Below, piece after piece: positions 56,368 through 64,000 of a DNA stretch of 64,000 bases. Source of the DNA: Georgenia ruanii. Its GTDB lineage: Bacteria > Actinomycetota > Actinomycetes > Actinomycetales > Actinomycetaceae. Each line of letters begins with the position of its first letter. Position 1 is the stretch's first letter. The notes beneath the pieces are model-generated. The model had not been told where the DNA came from. It was given only the letters and a program-made list of their open reading frames with translations, and ran no database searches. The stretch is from NCBI RefSeq assembly GCF_009193175.1, contig NZ_VUKE01000010.1, positions 106,340 to 170,339 on the forward strand, written 5' to 3'. The position numbers and the translations under genes are program-made.

Positions 56368-59300
56368 CTATAGGCTCTGGCCGAGGTCGCGGCGCGGGCC
56401 CAGCCGACGCGCGGGAGGCGGCGATGTCTGGCCGTGGGCTTCGAGCGCTCGTGCCTTCTGCGTGGCTCCGGCCATCCGCCCGGGAGCGCAGGGTCTGGCG
56501 TTCTGGAGGAGGAGTTGCGCGGCCTCGGTGACGGGGAGGGCGTCGGTTGCGGCGAGTAGGCGGCGTGCTTCGTCCGCGCGGCGACGCCACTGGAGGGCGC
56601 GGGCGTTGACGGTGTTCGGTGGCTGGCCGTCGCCGATGCCGCGCCAGAGTGCGGTCCGTGCGTCCGCGTGGCGGGCGGAGAGGTCCTGTAGCTGCCCGTG
56701 CGCGTGTGCGGCGTCCTGGCGCGCTTGGACGACCCGGGGGTGGGCGTCGGCTCGCCGCCCGGCGATGGCCTCGGCCCACGAGCGGGTGTCCGCCATCGGG
56801 GGCGGCACGGCACCCCAGCGTCGCCGTATCGCGTCCTCGGCGTCCTGGTGTGCTTGGTCGGCCTCCCGCGTAGTTCGGGCGGCGGCCCGCCGCCCGAACC
56901 GGCCCGAGCCCTGGAGGCGGCGGCTCGCATGCCACATGCGCTGTTGGGTGGTCTGGTAGTCGGTGGCGTCGGCGGTGGCCTGGGCGATCAGTGGTGCGGC
57001 TACCTCGTACCGGACCTCGGAGGCGTGGGCGTCGGCGGCGGCGACGAGCTGGCTTTGCCGTGCGTACTCGGTGTGGTGGACGGCGGTCTGGCGGGCGAGG
57101 GCGGCCGCGACGCGCTCCCACCGGGCCGTCTGACGGTCGGCGGTCGCGATCCACTCGCGCAGGCGGCTCCGTTCGGCGTTCACCCACGCGAGCCGGCCGT
57201 CCGGGACCAGGCCGCTGACGACGGCCTGCGCGGCGCGGGTCGCCTCGGTGAGGCCGCGGTCGGCGCGGTCGCGCTCGAGGGCGGCGGCGTACTGCTGCCG
57301 GGCGTCGTCCAGGTCCGTCGCGACGAGGTGGAGGAGGTTCTGGCAGCGGCCGCGCGTCATGCCGACGTAGATCCCGGCGGCGTCGAGGGCGTCGGAGAGG
57401 ACCGTGTGCGCCGCGTTCGCGGTCGCGCCCTGCACCCCGTAGGCGGTGGCGGCGTAGGCCAGGTGGGCGTGCTCGGCCAGATACTCCGCCGGTAGCCGCA
57501 CGGCGGGCGGGTGCCGGCGCCCGCTCCCTTGCTCGGTCACCCAGGCCGTGCCGTCGTCCTCGACGCGGGTCACGGTCCAGGTCTGTCGGTTGGCGACCCT
57601 CAGGACGCTGTCGTTGCGGCGGGTCTGGATCACGTCCCCGGTGCCGATGGGCAGCCCGTCGGACCCGACCGTGGTCCGGTCGTCGTCGACGAGGCCCTGT
57701 CGCACCCGCGCCACGCGGATGTGCGTGTTGAGCTCGCGGGCCTCCTCGTTCGTTGCGGTCGTGATCGCCTCGCCGTCCTGCGCGGTGGCGGCGATCGTCT
57801 CGTGCAGGTCCTTGGTGCTCTCGTGCATCTGGACCAGGCCGAGCGCGTGCAGGTGGTCGAACAGCTCCGCGGGGTGTTCGCCGGCGCGCATCCGCACCGT
57901 GAGGTCGGCGTAGGCGGGGTCGGTGAAGCGGTGCACGGTGGCCATGTCGTAGGTCGTGTCGGCGAGCTGGGCGGCGATGTCGAGCACGCCGCCGCGGCCG
58001 ACGGCGGGCAGCTGGGCGCGGTCGCCGACCAGGGCGAGGGTCGCGCCGGCCTCGTCGGCGATGGTCAGCAGGGCCAGGGCGGTGTCCTGGTCGAGCATCC
58101 CGGCCTCGTCGACCACGATCCGCTCGCCCCGCCGCAGCCGCGCGGCCGGTGGTGGGCCGCTGTAGGTGCCGCCGGTCTCGGGGTCGACCTCGCCGACCCG
58201 GAGCCGGGTCCAGACGTCGTCGGCGTTCCACCGCCACCCGTGGGCGTGCACGAGCTTGGCCACGCTGTCGGCCGGGACGCCGAGCTCCTGCGCGGCGACC
58301 TGGGCGGCCTTCTTCGTCGGCGTCACGATGCGGGTCGGACGGCCCTGCTCGGCGGCGGCGCGGATCGCGGCGCCGAGCATGGTGGTCTTGCCCGCCCCGG
58401 CCGCGCCCTCCACCACCACCAGCGCAGCGTCGGAGGAGACGGCGGCGGCCGCGCGTGCCTGCTCCGCGTCCAGCCCGTGCTCGTGCGCCACCCGAATCAT
58501 GTCGGGCGTCGGGGGTGCGTCGGCGGTGGTGCGGGCGGCCAACAGGTCCCGCAGGCGCGTCTCGACGGCGATCACGCGGAGGCTCGTCAGGTGCGCGACG
58601 TGGTCCGGGGCCGCGGCGCCGGGCGGCAGCACCGACAGGCAGTCCTCAACGGCGAGCCGGGTGGTGATCGTGATCAGCTCGACCAGCGCCTGCGGGGTGG
58701 CGCGCACCCCGGCCTCGGTGATGAGGCGGGTGACGTGCTCCTGGACGGTGTGCCGGGTCCACGTCGACGCCGCGGCCGCGCACCGGTCCAGCGCGCGGTT
58801 CGCGACCTGCTGCACCCGCAGCTCGTCCAGCTCGCGCGGTGGGCGGCAGGGCACGCGTGGGAGGTCCGCGGTGTAGCCGGCCTCGTCCAGCTCGCGCCGC
58901 CAGCCGGCCTCGCTGCCGAGCCGTGACGGCCTCTTGCTCGGGCGCTGGTGATCCCAGGCGATCGCCTGCAACCGGGCGCTGACCCCCGGGCCCGGCTCCC
59001 GGCCGGGGTGGGCGGCCTCCCACTGCGCCGTGAACACCGCGAGGTTGCGCGCGACCTGGCCGGCGCGCTTGCTCATCACCGCGTTGAACGGCTCCAGCTC
59101 CGCCACCTCGCCGGAGACCGGATCGAGCGTCAGGCCGTGGGCGTCGAGCACCGCGGCCAGCTGCGGGTGGGCCGCCAGCACCGCGGTGCCCAGCGCCCGG
59201 ATCGCCCCTTGCTGCCGGAACAGCGCCGCGGTGTCCAGCCCGCGCCACGCGCCACGGGCCCACACCCGGGTGCCGATCTGCAGGTGGATGTGCTGGTGCG

Positions 59301-59802
59301 GGTCACCGGCGCGGGAGGTCCGGTGCGAGATGGCTACCGTCTGCAGCCGCTCGACCGGCACGACCTCCTGCCGCCCGCGCGGGCCGATGCGGGTGACCGA
59401 GTGCTGTCCGAGCCAGTCGCGGATCACCTGCACGGCGTCGCGCTGCGCGGCATCCAGCGCCGCCGAGACGTCGGGATGCAGCGCCGCGGCGATCGACAGC
59501 GACTTCGGCGTGTTGACCACCATCTCCGCGAACCGCGGGGACCCTTGCCGGCCGCCGCCGGCCTGGCGGGCCCTGCCCATCGGCTCCCCGCTGATCGGGT
59601 CGAGCCAGTCGACCCAGCCCGCGTACTCGACGGGTGTCAGCGGGCGATCGACCGCCGCCATCCCGGTGTCGTCGACCACGGATAGCTCGGCCCGTGCGGC
59701 GCCGGCGTCCAGGTAGTACTCGTCCGCCCGCGAGCGGTCCGCCTCGAGGTAGCGACGCGCGGCAGTCCCCGTCCCTCGGAACAGGATCACTCCGCCGCGC
59801 AC
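56368..59802 (-). CDS. MobF-type relaxase-helicase (TrwC/TraI-like)
   Basis: 1144 residues. The N-terminal relaxase domain (about 1-280) has Tyr18 and Tyr29-Tyr30 as candidate nicking tyrosines and the histidine triad in HQHIHLQIG (His169, 171, 173). The C-terminal helicase domain starts near 455 with Walker A GAAGAGKT (466-473) and Walker B VDEAGML. The last ~200 residues are coiled-coil-like. The GTG start (59800-59802) follows GAAGGGG, and VRGGVILFRGTG matches family N-termini. It should nick at oriT and lead ssDNA into a conjugative channel. No coupling protein or secretion genes are in the window. Its GC is higher than the neighbouring island genes. Confidence 0.88.
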   Translation of the reverse strand: MRGGVILFRGTGTAARRYLEADRSRADEYYLDAGAARAELSVVDDTGMAAVDRPLTPVEYAGWVDWLDPISGEPMGRARQAGGGRQGSPRFAEMVVNTPKSLSIAAALHPDVSAALDAAQRDAVQVIRDWLGQHSVTRIGPRGRQEVVPVERLQTVAISHRTSRAGDPHQHIHLQIGTRVWARGAWRGLDTAALFRQQGAIRALGTAVLAAHPQLAAVLDAHGLTLDPVSGEVAELEPFNAVMSKRAGQVARNLAVFTAQWEAAHPGREPGPGVSARLQAIAWDHQRPSKRPSRLGSEAGWRRELDEAGYTADLPRVPCRPPRELDELRVQQVANRALDRCAAAASTWTRHTVQEHVTRLITEAGVRATPQALVELITITTRLAVEDCLSVLPPGAAAPDHVAHLTSLRVIAVETRLRDLLAARTTADAPPTPDMIRVAHEHGLDAEQARAAAAVSSDAALVVVEGAAGAGKTTMLGAAIRAAAEQGRPTRIVTPTKKAAQVAAQELGVPADSVAKLVHAHGWRWNADDVWTRLRVGEVDPETGGTYSGPPPAARLRRGERIVVDEAGMLDQDTALALLTIADEAGATLALVGDRAQLPAVGRGGVLDIAAQLADTTYDMATVHRFTDPAYADLTVRMRAGEHPAELFDHLHALGLVQMHESTKDLHETIAATAQDGEAITTATNEEARELNTHIRVARVRQGLVDDDRTTVGSDGLPIGTGDVIQTRRNDSVLRVANRQTWTVTRVEDDGTAWVTEQGSGRRHPPAVRLPAEYLAEHAHLAYAATAYGVQGATANAAHTVLSDALDAAGIYVGMTRGRCQNLLHLVATDLDDARQQYAAALERDRADRGLTEATRAAQAVVSGLVPDGRLAWVNAERSRLREWIATADRQTARWERVAAALARQTAVHHTEYARQSQLVAAADAHASEVRYEVAAPLIAQATADATDYQTTQQRMWHASRRLQGSGRFGRRAAARTTREADQAHQDAEDAIRRRWGAVPPPMADTRSWAEAIAGRRADAHPRVVQARQDAAHAHGQLQDLSARHADARTALWRGIGDGQPPNTVNARALQWRRRADEARRLLAATDALPVTEAAQLLLQNARPCAPGRMAGATQKARALEAHGQTSPPPARRLGPRRDLGQSL

Positions 59803-59829
59803 GCCGACCCCTTCGTCGCGTGTACTTGC

Positions 59830-61005
59830 AACTACCGAAGGTAGCATACGTCCATTCAGAAGTGGCGGGGAGAGCGGGCGCGGGGTCTCACCGGAGTTCG
59901 GGAGGCGAGCGGCTTGGACGTCATGGAAGGGTGCGGTCAAGATCGACTTCGGGCGGCGTGGGGGCGATCGTGGAACATCACACCGGAAGCGGCCTCCGTC
60001 TCGACTCTGTGGTCTCAGCCCGGGAGTTTCGGTCGGCGTGGCGGTGTCGAGCACTTGTGGGGGGCACGACCCCCGCGGACCTCAAACGGTTTGTCTGAGG
60101 TCCGCGGGGGTTGGTGAGCGCCAGGCTTTGCTGAGGAGGGCCGGCCGTCACGCCCCCCGTCAGTTGCCTGACGAGGTCGCTGAGCCTGGCCGTCGCGGTC
60201 GTTGCCTCAATCTCGAACGCCTCGATCTCTGCCACAGCGGTCGTGGCGGCGACCCAGGCGTCGGAGCCCTCCTCGTGGGCGTCGGCTTAGTCGCGCAGCG
60301 GAGCGAAGATGTCGTGGCCGTCCATGCCGGTGAGGTCAGGCAGGGCCAGCAGGTCAGGCGGGGCCGGAGGTCGACGGCGCCTCACCGGTCCACCGCCCGC
60401 AGCCGGTACGGGCCCCGGGCCGCGCCACGGCGCTGTGGCCGGCAGCATCAGCGTTGCCGTTCCGGCCGTGGTTGCCGACCACGGTGGGAGAGCATCACCG
60501 AGAAGCCGTCGTTCAAGGCCGCGGCCGCGAAGCGTCGGTGCATCGTGCCGGCTTATCTGTAGCGCGGAGCTTGGAGAGCGCGCCCCAACCGGCGCCGGAT
60601 GGACGGCGACGGCGAAATGACATCTAGGCGGTCGTCGTAGCCGTAGCTCGCGATGCCGTTCCAGGTCACTTTCCGCGACACTCAATCGCATTGACGGCGG
60701 GCTCGGCCAACGGCTGGTGCGCCGCACACGTTCCGCAAACGATCAGTTCTGAGACGGGCCCCGTATCCCGAATCCGCTCTCCTTGACATTCAAGGTACCG
60801 TTCAGCCCTTCCACGTGCCTCTTTGAGCCCACAGGTTCCTGACAGTAGGTTGAGGTGGACTTGGTGATGGATCAACACGTGAAGGTGCTGCGGCGTGTTG
60901 CTAGCACCGGCCGCTGCATCCGGCCGTCTCAATCCGCCGGCCTGATCAATTGAATGCGCGAGGCCGAGTTTCACAAGCGACCTGACAGTTCGGCCCTCTA
61001 GTCGC
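59830..61005. other. degraded intergenic stretch upstream of the relaxase
   Basis: About 1.2 kb with no secure gene. On the minus strand a frame ends LALPDLTGMDGHDIFAPLRD with a TAA at 60287-60289. The same frame continues past the TAA with VAEIEAFEIEATTATARLSD (GTG at 60235) and runs on through a strong hairpin. A 42-codon frame WNGIASYGYDDRLDVI ending at about 60550 is also seen. These look like fragments of decayed genes; oriT could lie in the part next to the relaxase start, but no nic site is recognised. Confidence 0.35.
60069..60111. terminator. 16-bp hairpin in the decayed region
   Basis: Perfect stem ACCCCCGCGGACCTCA (60069-60084; complement 60096-60111) with an 11-base loop. It lies 270 bp upstream of the relaxase start and would block read-through from the right. 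Confidence 0.65.
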
Positions 61006-61017
61006 TAACCTTGCTGC
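60982..61017 (+). promoter_or_regulatory. strong promoter of a leaderless small gene
   Basis: -35 CTGACA (60982-60987), 18-bp spacer, -10 TAACCT (61006-61011), then six bases to an ATG at 61018. This spacing is that of a leaderless transcript. Confidence 0.6.
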
Positions 61018-61182
61018 ATGAACGCCAGTTCCGACCGTGCCGCCGATACACCGGCCAGGGGGGCTTTCATCGGCGAACCTCGTCGAAAGTGGGTGGCTTC
61101 GGATCAGGGCGATCTGGGCATGGGTGAGTGCAGCGCAGAGTGGATCCAGGGGCCTACTTTGGCGCTGGCTTCCGAGCGGTAA
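61018..61182 (+). CDS. small hypothetical protein, leaderless
   Basis: 54 residues, MNASSDRAADTPARGAFIGE at the start and MGECSAEWIQGPTLALASER at the end. It is too short for domain recognition. It is supported mainly by the well-formed promoter placing the transcription start on its ATG. It overlaps the start region of the next frame (61124). It could be the 5' end of a gene frameshifted near 61180 rather than a complete protein. Confidence 0.4.
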   Translation: MNASSDRAADTPARGAFIGEPRRKWVASDQGDLGMGECSAEWIQGPTLALASER

Positions 61183-61747
61183 CGAATGCACGGACAGCGA
61201 ACGGGACGGGTCACCCACCTATTGCTACCGCTGCGCGCTCGCCGCAGGTGGTTGTGCGATACAGCACGTCGAGTCGACCGCGCGGGAGAACGCGATCAGG
61301 CGCGTCGTTGGTCTGCATGAGAGGTCCGTCGAGTGCTTCAACGAGTACCTCGCTGACTACCGGGACGACGAGGACTTCTTCGCGTACGTCTCGCGTTTAG
61401 CGGGCGAGGGATGCGGGAGTCCGCTCATCCTCAACAAGACCGACGACGAAATCGCCGGGATGAACTTCAAGCCGACCGGAAGTAACACGTGGTACACCTC
61501 CGGCACCCGCACCGGGGACAGAGCCGTCTTAGCTGTCACGACGGTCGGTGATGGTCGGGCCACCGCTACGCACGCGTCGGCGTCGCAGTCGCTGGCCGTC
61601 TGCTGGACGCTCGTGGTCGACGTTCCTGGACGTACCGCGCAAGCCGTCAACGACGACGGCGAGTGTCATGACGCGGTGCTCTTCGGTGACACCAAGATCG
61701 TGACCTGGGACGAAGTGGCCCGGGAGTACGAAGAACTGGATAACTAA
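61124..61747 (+). CDS. hypothetical protein (start uncertain)
   Basis: The C-terminal ~155 residues look like a real protein: ENAIRRVVGLHERSVECFNEYLADYRDDED, then GSPLILNKTDDEIAGMNFKP and a strand-rich part ending IVTWDEVAREYEELDN. The N-terminal ~50 residues up to AAGGCAIQHVES have poor codon use, overlap the leaderless frame and contain no good start. The true 5' end may have been lost. No domain recognised; strand-rich character would fit a secreted or surface protein. A lipoprotein gene follows on the same strand. Confidence 0.4.
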   Translation: MSAAQSGSRGLLWRWLPSGNECTDSERDGSPTYCYRCALAAGGCAIQHVESTARENAIRRVVGLHERSVECFNEYLADYRDDEDFFAYVSRLAGEGCGSPLILNKTDDEIAGMNFKPTGSNTWYTSGTRTGDRAVLAVTTVGDGRATATHASASQSLAVCWTLVVDVPGRTAQAVNDDGECHDAVLFGDTKIVTWDEVAREYEELDN

Positions 61748-61810
61748 CAGCACGATCAGCAGGGCCGATAGCCTCACACATCAGTTGTCTAGAACAGGGA
61801 GCACGCGCAG

Positions 61811-62314
61811 ATGCGGGCAAGGCAGTGGGCAGGGATCTCGACAGCGGTGCTCCTGACCGCAGTCATCAGCGGGTGCAGTACGGACGAGGACGCTCAAGCA
61901 GTGGAAAGCGCGGCAACACAGCCCGCCACTCCATCCGAGGAGCTCGTGACGGCCGATCCACCGGCGGATGAGCCGATCGACGATGCCGCTATCTGCACCG
62001 CTTACGGCGACGTACTGACGATCCTGGAGAACGCGGACCTGGGCCTTGATGATGGTCGGATGGCAGAACAGGAACACGAGGGCTGGTATCAACTGGCCAC
62101 ACGCGTGCTCGACCGGCTGCCCTCGAGCGGCGGGGGCGCCGTCCGCGACGCGATCGCAGACCTGCAGGACGTTGCCCCCGCCATCCCATCGGGTGCAGGT
62201 GAGGACCCGGCCGGGGTTCGGTCAACGGAGTGGTACGCCGCCGAGGAAGTCCTCGGAGCCGCCTGTGACGACCTCGGCGTCCCTCTGGCGATCAACGTAT
62301 TCACCGGCGGATGA
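61811..62314 (+). CDS. hypothetical lipoprotein 1
   Basis: 167 residues. MRARQWAGISTAVLLTAVISGC gives a signal peptide with a lipobox (VISGC, Cys22), then a Thr/Asp/Glu-rich linker (STDEDAQAVESAATQPATPS) and a helical domain (ICTAYGDVLTILENA through EVLGAACDDLGVPL). Expected to be anchored on the outer face of the membrane. No domain recognised. It is carried by the mobile island and may be related in role to the minus-strand lipoprotein at 63157. Confidence 0.75.
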   Translation: MRARQWAGISTAVLLTAVISGCSTDEDAQAVESAATQPATPSEELVTADPPADEPIDDAAICTAYGDVLTILENADLGLDDGRMAEQEHEGWYQLATRVLDRLPSSGGGAVRDAIADLQDVAPAIPSGAGEDPAGVRSTEWYAAEEVLGAACDDLGVPLAINVFTGG

Positions 62315-62348
62315 CTGACACCAGCCCAAGGCGCCCTTCGGGTATGCC

Positions 62349-62636
62349 TTGGTCACGGTCATCACGGTCATCACGGTCATCACGGCCCTGCCCAGGGTGG
62401 CCCTCACCCTGCTTGCGCTCGCCTATCGCCTGCCTGTGACATTCCGCGAGGGCCCTGGACCTCGTGGCTCCACCGGCGGCTGGGGGATTGACCTGAGCGG
62501 TGCGGTGATGGCCCTGACGTGGTGGATGCTCGTGATCGAAGTCGTCCTGGTCCCCGGCGCCGTCGGAGCACGGCTATCCAGTAGCACGAGCCAGTGCACG
62601 TGGCCGCACTCATCTCAGACCCCCACCTGTTGGTGA
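62349..62636 (+). CDS. possible small membrane protein (TTG start)
   Basis: Open frame of 95 codons with a TTG start. The start VTVITVITVITALPRVALTL is encoded by a 9-bp repeat, and one convincing membrane helix is seen (AVMALTWWMLVIEVVLVPGAV). The C-terminus (SSSTSQCTWPHSSQTPTCW) looks noncoding. No ribosome site is visible. It may be a gene remnant. Confidence 0.25.
   Translation: MVTVITVITVITALPRVALTLLALAYRLPVTFREGPGPRGSTGGWGIDLSGAVMALTWWMLVIEVVLVPGAVGARLSSSTSQCTWPHSSQTPTCW
62350..62390. repeat. 9-bp tandem repeat (TCACGGTCA unit)
   Basis: About four consecutive copies of TCACGGTCA, the last one diverged, directly after the lipoprotein gene. It encodes a Val-Ile-Thr repeat in one frame. 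Confidence 0.7.
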
Positions 62637-62732
62637 CAGCGGTCAGATAGCCATGTCGGCAACACATGCGGGCAGCATCCGAGAACGACCGTCGCCGACA
62701 CTGATGACAGTCCTGCATCCACACCGGATAAG

Positions 62733-63141
62733 CCGGCGGACGGGTACCACGAGTGGCAGCAGCTCGACGAGGCCGGCAAAGACGAAGCAGCCGTACTACC
62801 TGCATGACGAGGACGGCGCGCCGTTGGCGTTCGGCGGCCTGTACGGGTGGTGGAAGGACCCCGAGCTGCCGGACGACCACCCGGAGAAGTGGCGTTGGAC
62901 CAACACCGTCCTGACCACCACGGCCTCGGACGCCTGGGGCACGTGCACGACCGATCTCCGGTCATCGTGCCGGCCCGACATGCTCGCTGATTGGCTCAAC
63001 CCAGGCATCACCGACCCGAAGGACGTGCGCGGGATGGTCGCCGCCATGCCTGAGCCGCACCTGGTCCCGCGCCCCGTCGGCAAGACGGTCGGCAATGTGC
63101 GGAACAACGGCCCGCAGCTCGTCGAGCCGGTCGAGTTCTAG
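62733..63141 (+). pseudogene. broken SRAP (YedK/HMCES-type) gene remnant
   Basis: SRAP proteins crosslink to abasic sites in single-stranded DNA through Cys2. Here only the C-terminal two thirds can be recognised, in pieces: PADGYHEWQQLDEAGK, then after a one-base insertion at the AAA of 62778-62780, TKQPYYLHDEDGAPLAFGGL and PEKWRWTNTVLTTTA. Two further compensating frameshifts (about 62937 and 62974) flank HDRSPVIVPA. The end, MVAAMPEPHLVPRPVGKTV then NVRNNGPQLVEPVEF, is intact. The 5' end with the catalytic Cys2 (MCGR) is absent. Certainly non-functional. Confidence 0.75.
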
Positions 63142-63156
63142 CTGACTGGCTTGGGG

Positions 63157-63822
63157 TCACACCGAGACGCCGAGTAGCTGCGGCACGAACACCTCGCGTA
63201 CGAAGTCGACGCTGGACTGCGGTAGAGAGCCGGTGGGGCCGGTCTCCTGCACGGTCACATAGGCGACGTGGGAGCCGTCGTCGGAGCGCACCCGCATGTC
63301 GACCGCCCACTCGGTGACGCGCGTCATCGCGGTGCCACCTCGGACCTCGACGGGGTCGTAGCCAGGGCCTCCGGGGACCTCGCCCTGCGGGACGTCTTCC
63401 TCCCATGCCCTGATCTGCCCGGCCGCCTTCTCGCCGAGATGGAGGGTGAAGGCGAGACCAGTCCCCGTCGTCTTGTCCTCGTAGTAGCCGTCGATCATCG
63501 ACGTGCTGCCGGAATCGATGCGCTCGATGCGAATCGGGATGAAGCCGCTGCCCTGGACGAGCGCCTTGTACGGCGCCGCCTCCTCCACCCTCAGCGGCTC
63601 GCTCGTCCGTGTGGGGTACTCGGGCGGTGCCGCAGTGGGGACGGCAGCCTCGCTGGCGGCGACCGGGTCGGTCGTAGTGGTGTCGGTCATCGAGGATGTC
63701 GTGGGCCCTACGGACGGGGCGGACGTGGATGCCGTGTCCGGCCGGTCCGCTTGGGCGGCTCCGCAGCCGGTGAGTAGGAGTGCGCACAGCGCTACCGCGC
63801 TTGGAAGGGACTTTCTCATCAC
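63157..63822 (-). CDS. hypothetical lipoprotein 2
   Basis: 221 residues. Signal peptide and lipobox (LCALLLTGC), a ~55-residue Thr/Ser/Ala-rich linker (STSAPSVGPTTSSMTDTTTT) and a strand-rich domain (YKALVQGSGFIPIRIERIDS, GTGLAFTLHLGEKAAGQ and HVAYVTVQET). The domain resembles small extracellular lipoprotein domains in actinobacterial elements. The start is a GTG (63820-63822), with an adjacent ATG as an alternative, after GAGGAG. It converges with the SRAP remnant. Function unknown. Confidence 0.75.
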   Translation of the reverse strand: MMRKSLPSAVALCALLLTGCGAAQADRPDTASTSAPSVGPTTSSMTDTTTTDPVAASEAAVPTAAPPEYPTRTSEPLRVEEAAPYKALVQGSGFIPIRIERIDSGSTSMIDGYYEDKTTGTGLAFTLHLGEKAAGQIRAWEEDVPQGEVPGGPGYDPVEVRGGTAMTRVTEWAVDMRVRSDDGSHVAYVTVQETGPTGSLPQSSVDFVREVFVPQLLGVSV

Positions 63823-63929
63823 CGCTCCTCGGGATTAGGGGATCAGCCTCGAACCCCAGTTGCAATCTTAATGTGGCTCTTCGCAGTTGAGGGTGTAGCG
63901 GGGGTGGGCGCGTCGTTGGCCGGATAGAG

Positions 63930-63984
63930 GTCGAGGTCTTCCGAAGATGGAGGTTCCTACGCCAGCCATCTGAAAGACCTCGAC
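63930..63984 (+). promoter_or_regulatory. hairpin leader before the ISL3 transposase start
   Basis: An 11-bp perfect inverted repeat (GTCGAGGTCTT, 63930-63940; AAGACCTCGAC, 63974-63984) with a 33-base loop ends exactly at the GTG start. There is no ribosome site before the start. It could hide the start in read-through transcripts. Confidence 0.45.
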
Positions 63985-64000
63985 GTGCCCGACGCTACCT
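63985..64000 (+). CDS. ISL3 transposase, first codons only
   Basis: GTG followed by Pro-Asp-Ala-Thr, the usual start of many actinobacterial ISL3 transposases. Only five codons are inside the window, so identification rests on the IS end 110 bp upstream. Confidence 0.45.

Larger units (their letters stand above)
52102..64000. mobile_element. tRNA-Phe-integrated element (left part; right end outside window)
   Basis: The island starts at the tRNA-Phe 3' half. GC content and codon bias drop immediately beyond it, except in the relaxase gene. It carries an IetAS-like pair, a MobF relaxase, small lipoproteins, a broken SRAP gene and an ISL3-like IS. No integrase is seen in the window. Given the orientation (tRNA 3' end on the left), the intact tRNA and probably the integrase lie to the right of 64 kb. 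The relaxase suggests a mobilisable or conjugative element. Confidence 0.7.
63875..64000 (+). mobile_element. ISL3-family insertion sequence, left end (truncated by window)
   Basis: The sequence from GGCTCTTCGCAGTTGAGGGT (63875-63894) matches the terminal-repeat style of actinobacterial ISL3-family elements. An AT-rich octamer CTTAATGT (63867-63874) directly before it is a possible 8-bp target duplication. A GTG at 63985 begins VPDAT, a common N-terminus of ISL3 transposases. The right end is outside the window. Confidence 0.6.

Noticed and set aside
60666..60974. 103-codon minus-strand frame in the decayed region
   Set aside because: No recognisable motif, start or ribosome site. Mentioned only within the region entry.
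62350..62390. CRISPR-like repeat
   Set aside because: 9-bp units in direct contact with no spacers, no array and no cas genes. It is a microsatellite. The same applies to the repeat at 18175-18216.

Overview
The window is very GC-rich DNA (roughly three quarters G+C by eye over the first 52 kb) with many GTG starts, frequent 4-base GTGA/ATGA stop-start overlaps and several probable leaderless genes. A BldC-type regulator, a DUF3073 protein beside purM, and a sterol-carrier-like gene in the purL-purF region point to an actinomycete (Actinomycetota), most likely of the order Micrococcales. Genus cannot be fixed from the sequence alone.

Region 1 (1-8.8 kb and on to 10.9 kb): a partial TipA-like MerR regulator, a FucP-type sugar permease, a small monooxygenase-fold protein and a PfkB sugar kinase, then a lipid locus. 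The lipid locus has MaoC hydratase, HMw FabG and thiolase on the minus strand, divergent from a TetR regulator and an acyl-CoA oxidase. A perfect 14-bp inverted repeat sits in the shared promoter and overlaps the TetR start codon. Region 2 (11-18.7 kb): a Sfp-type phosphopantetheinyl transferase, a CYTH-CHAD protein, an M1 aminopeptidase and a 1330-residue Pls/PosA-type membrane NRPS. The adenylation pocket of the NRPS resembles those for basic amino acids, so a poly(basic amino acid) product is the best guess. Region 3 (18.8-34.7 kb): a KefB-like antiporter with regulatory subunit, flavin disulfide reductase, EIIC-like permease, YnfA, TreT-like glycosyltransferase, PurL, GdhA, thiamine-binding protein, SRPBCC protein, DHA2 efflux pump and secreted 5'-nucleotidase. 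Region 4 (34.8-44.5 kb): sterol-carrier-like protein, small membrane protein, RNB nuclease, a lipoprotein/NRAMP-like/PRC/PRC/aquaporin operon, then purF-purM, DUF3073 and bldC. Region 5 (44.5-52 kb): holin-like/DUF3618 pair, a secreted ExeM/NucH nuclease and a MacB-like ABC transporter.

Region 6 (52.1 kb to the right edge) is a mobile island. Its left boundary is a 44-bp 3' half of tRNA-Phe(GAA), still followed by the tRNA terminator, with lower-GC DNA starting immediately beyond. Inside are an AAA ATPase plus subtilisin-like protease pair resembling IetAS (plasmid-stabilising toxin-antitoxin and antiphage system), a MobF-type relaxase-helicase, two small lipoproteins, a broken SRAP (YedK/HMCES-type) gene and, at the extreme right, the left end of an ISL3-like insertion sequence. 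No integrase is visible, so the other boundary (an intact tRNA-Phe and probably the integrase) should lie beyond 64 kb.

The two most interesting systems are the putative poly(basic amino acid) synthetase locus (11-18.7 kb) and the IetAS-like module carried by the tRNA-Phe island.
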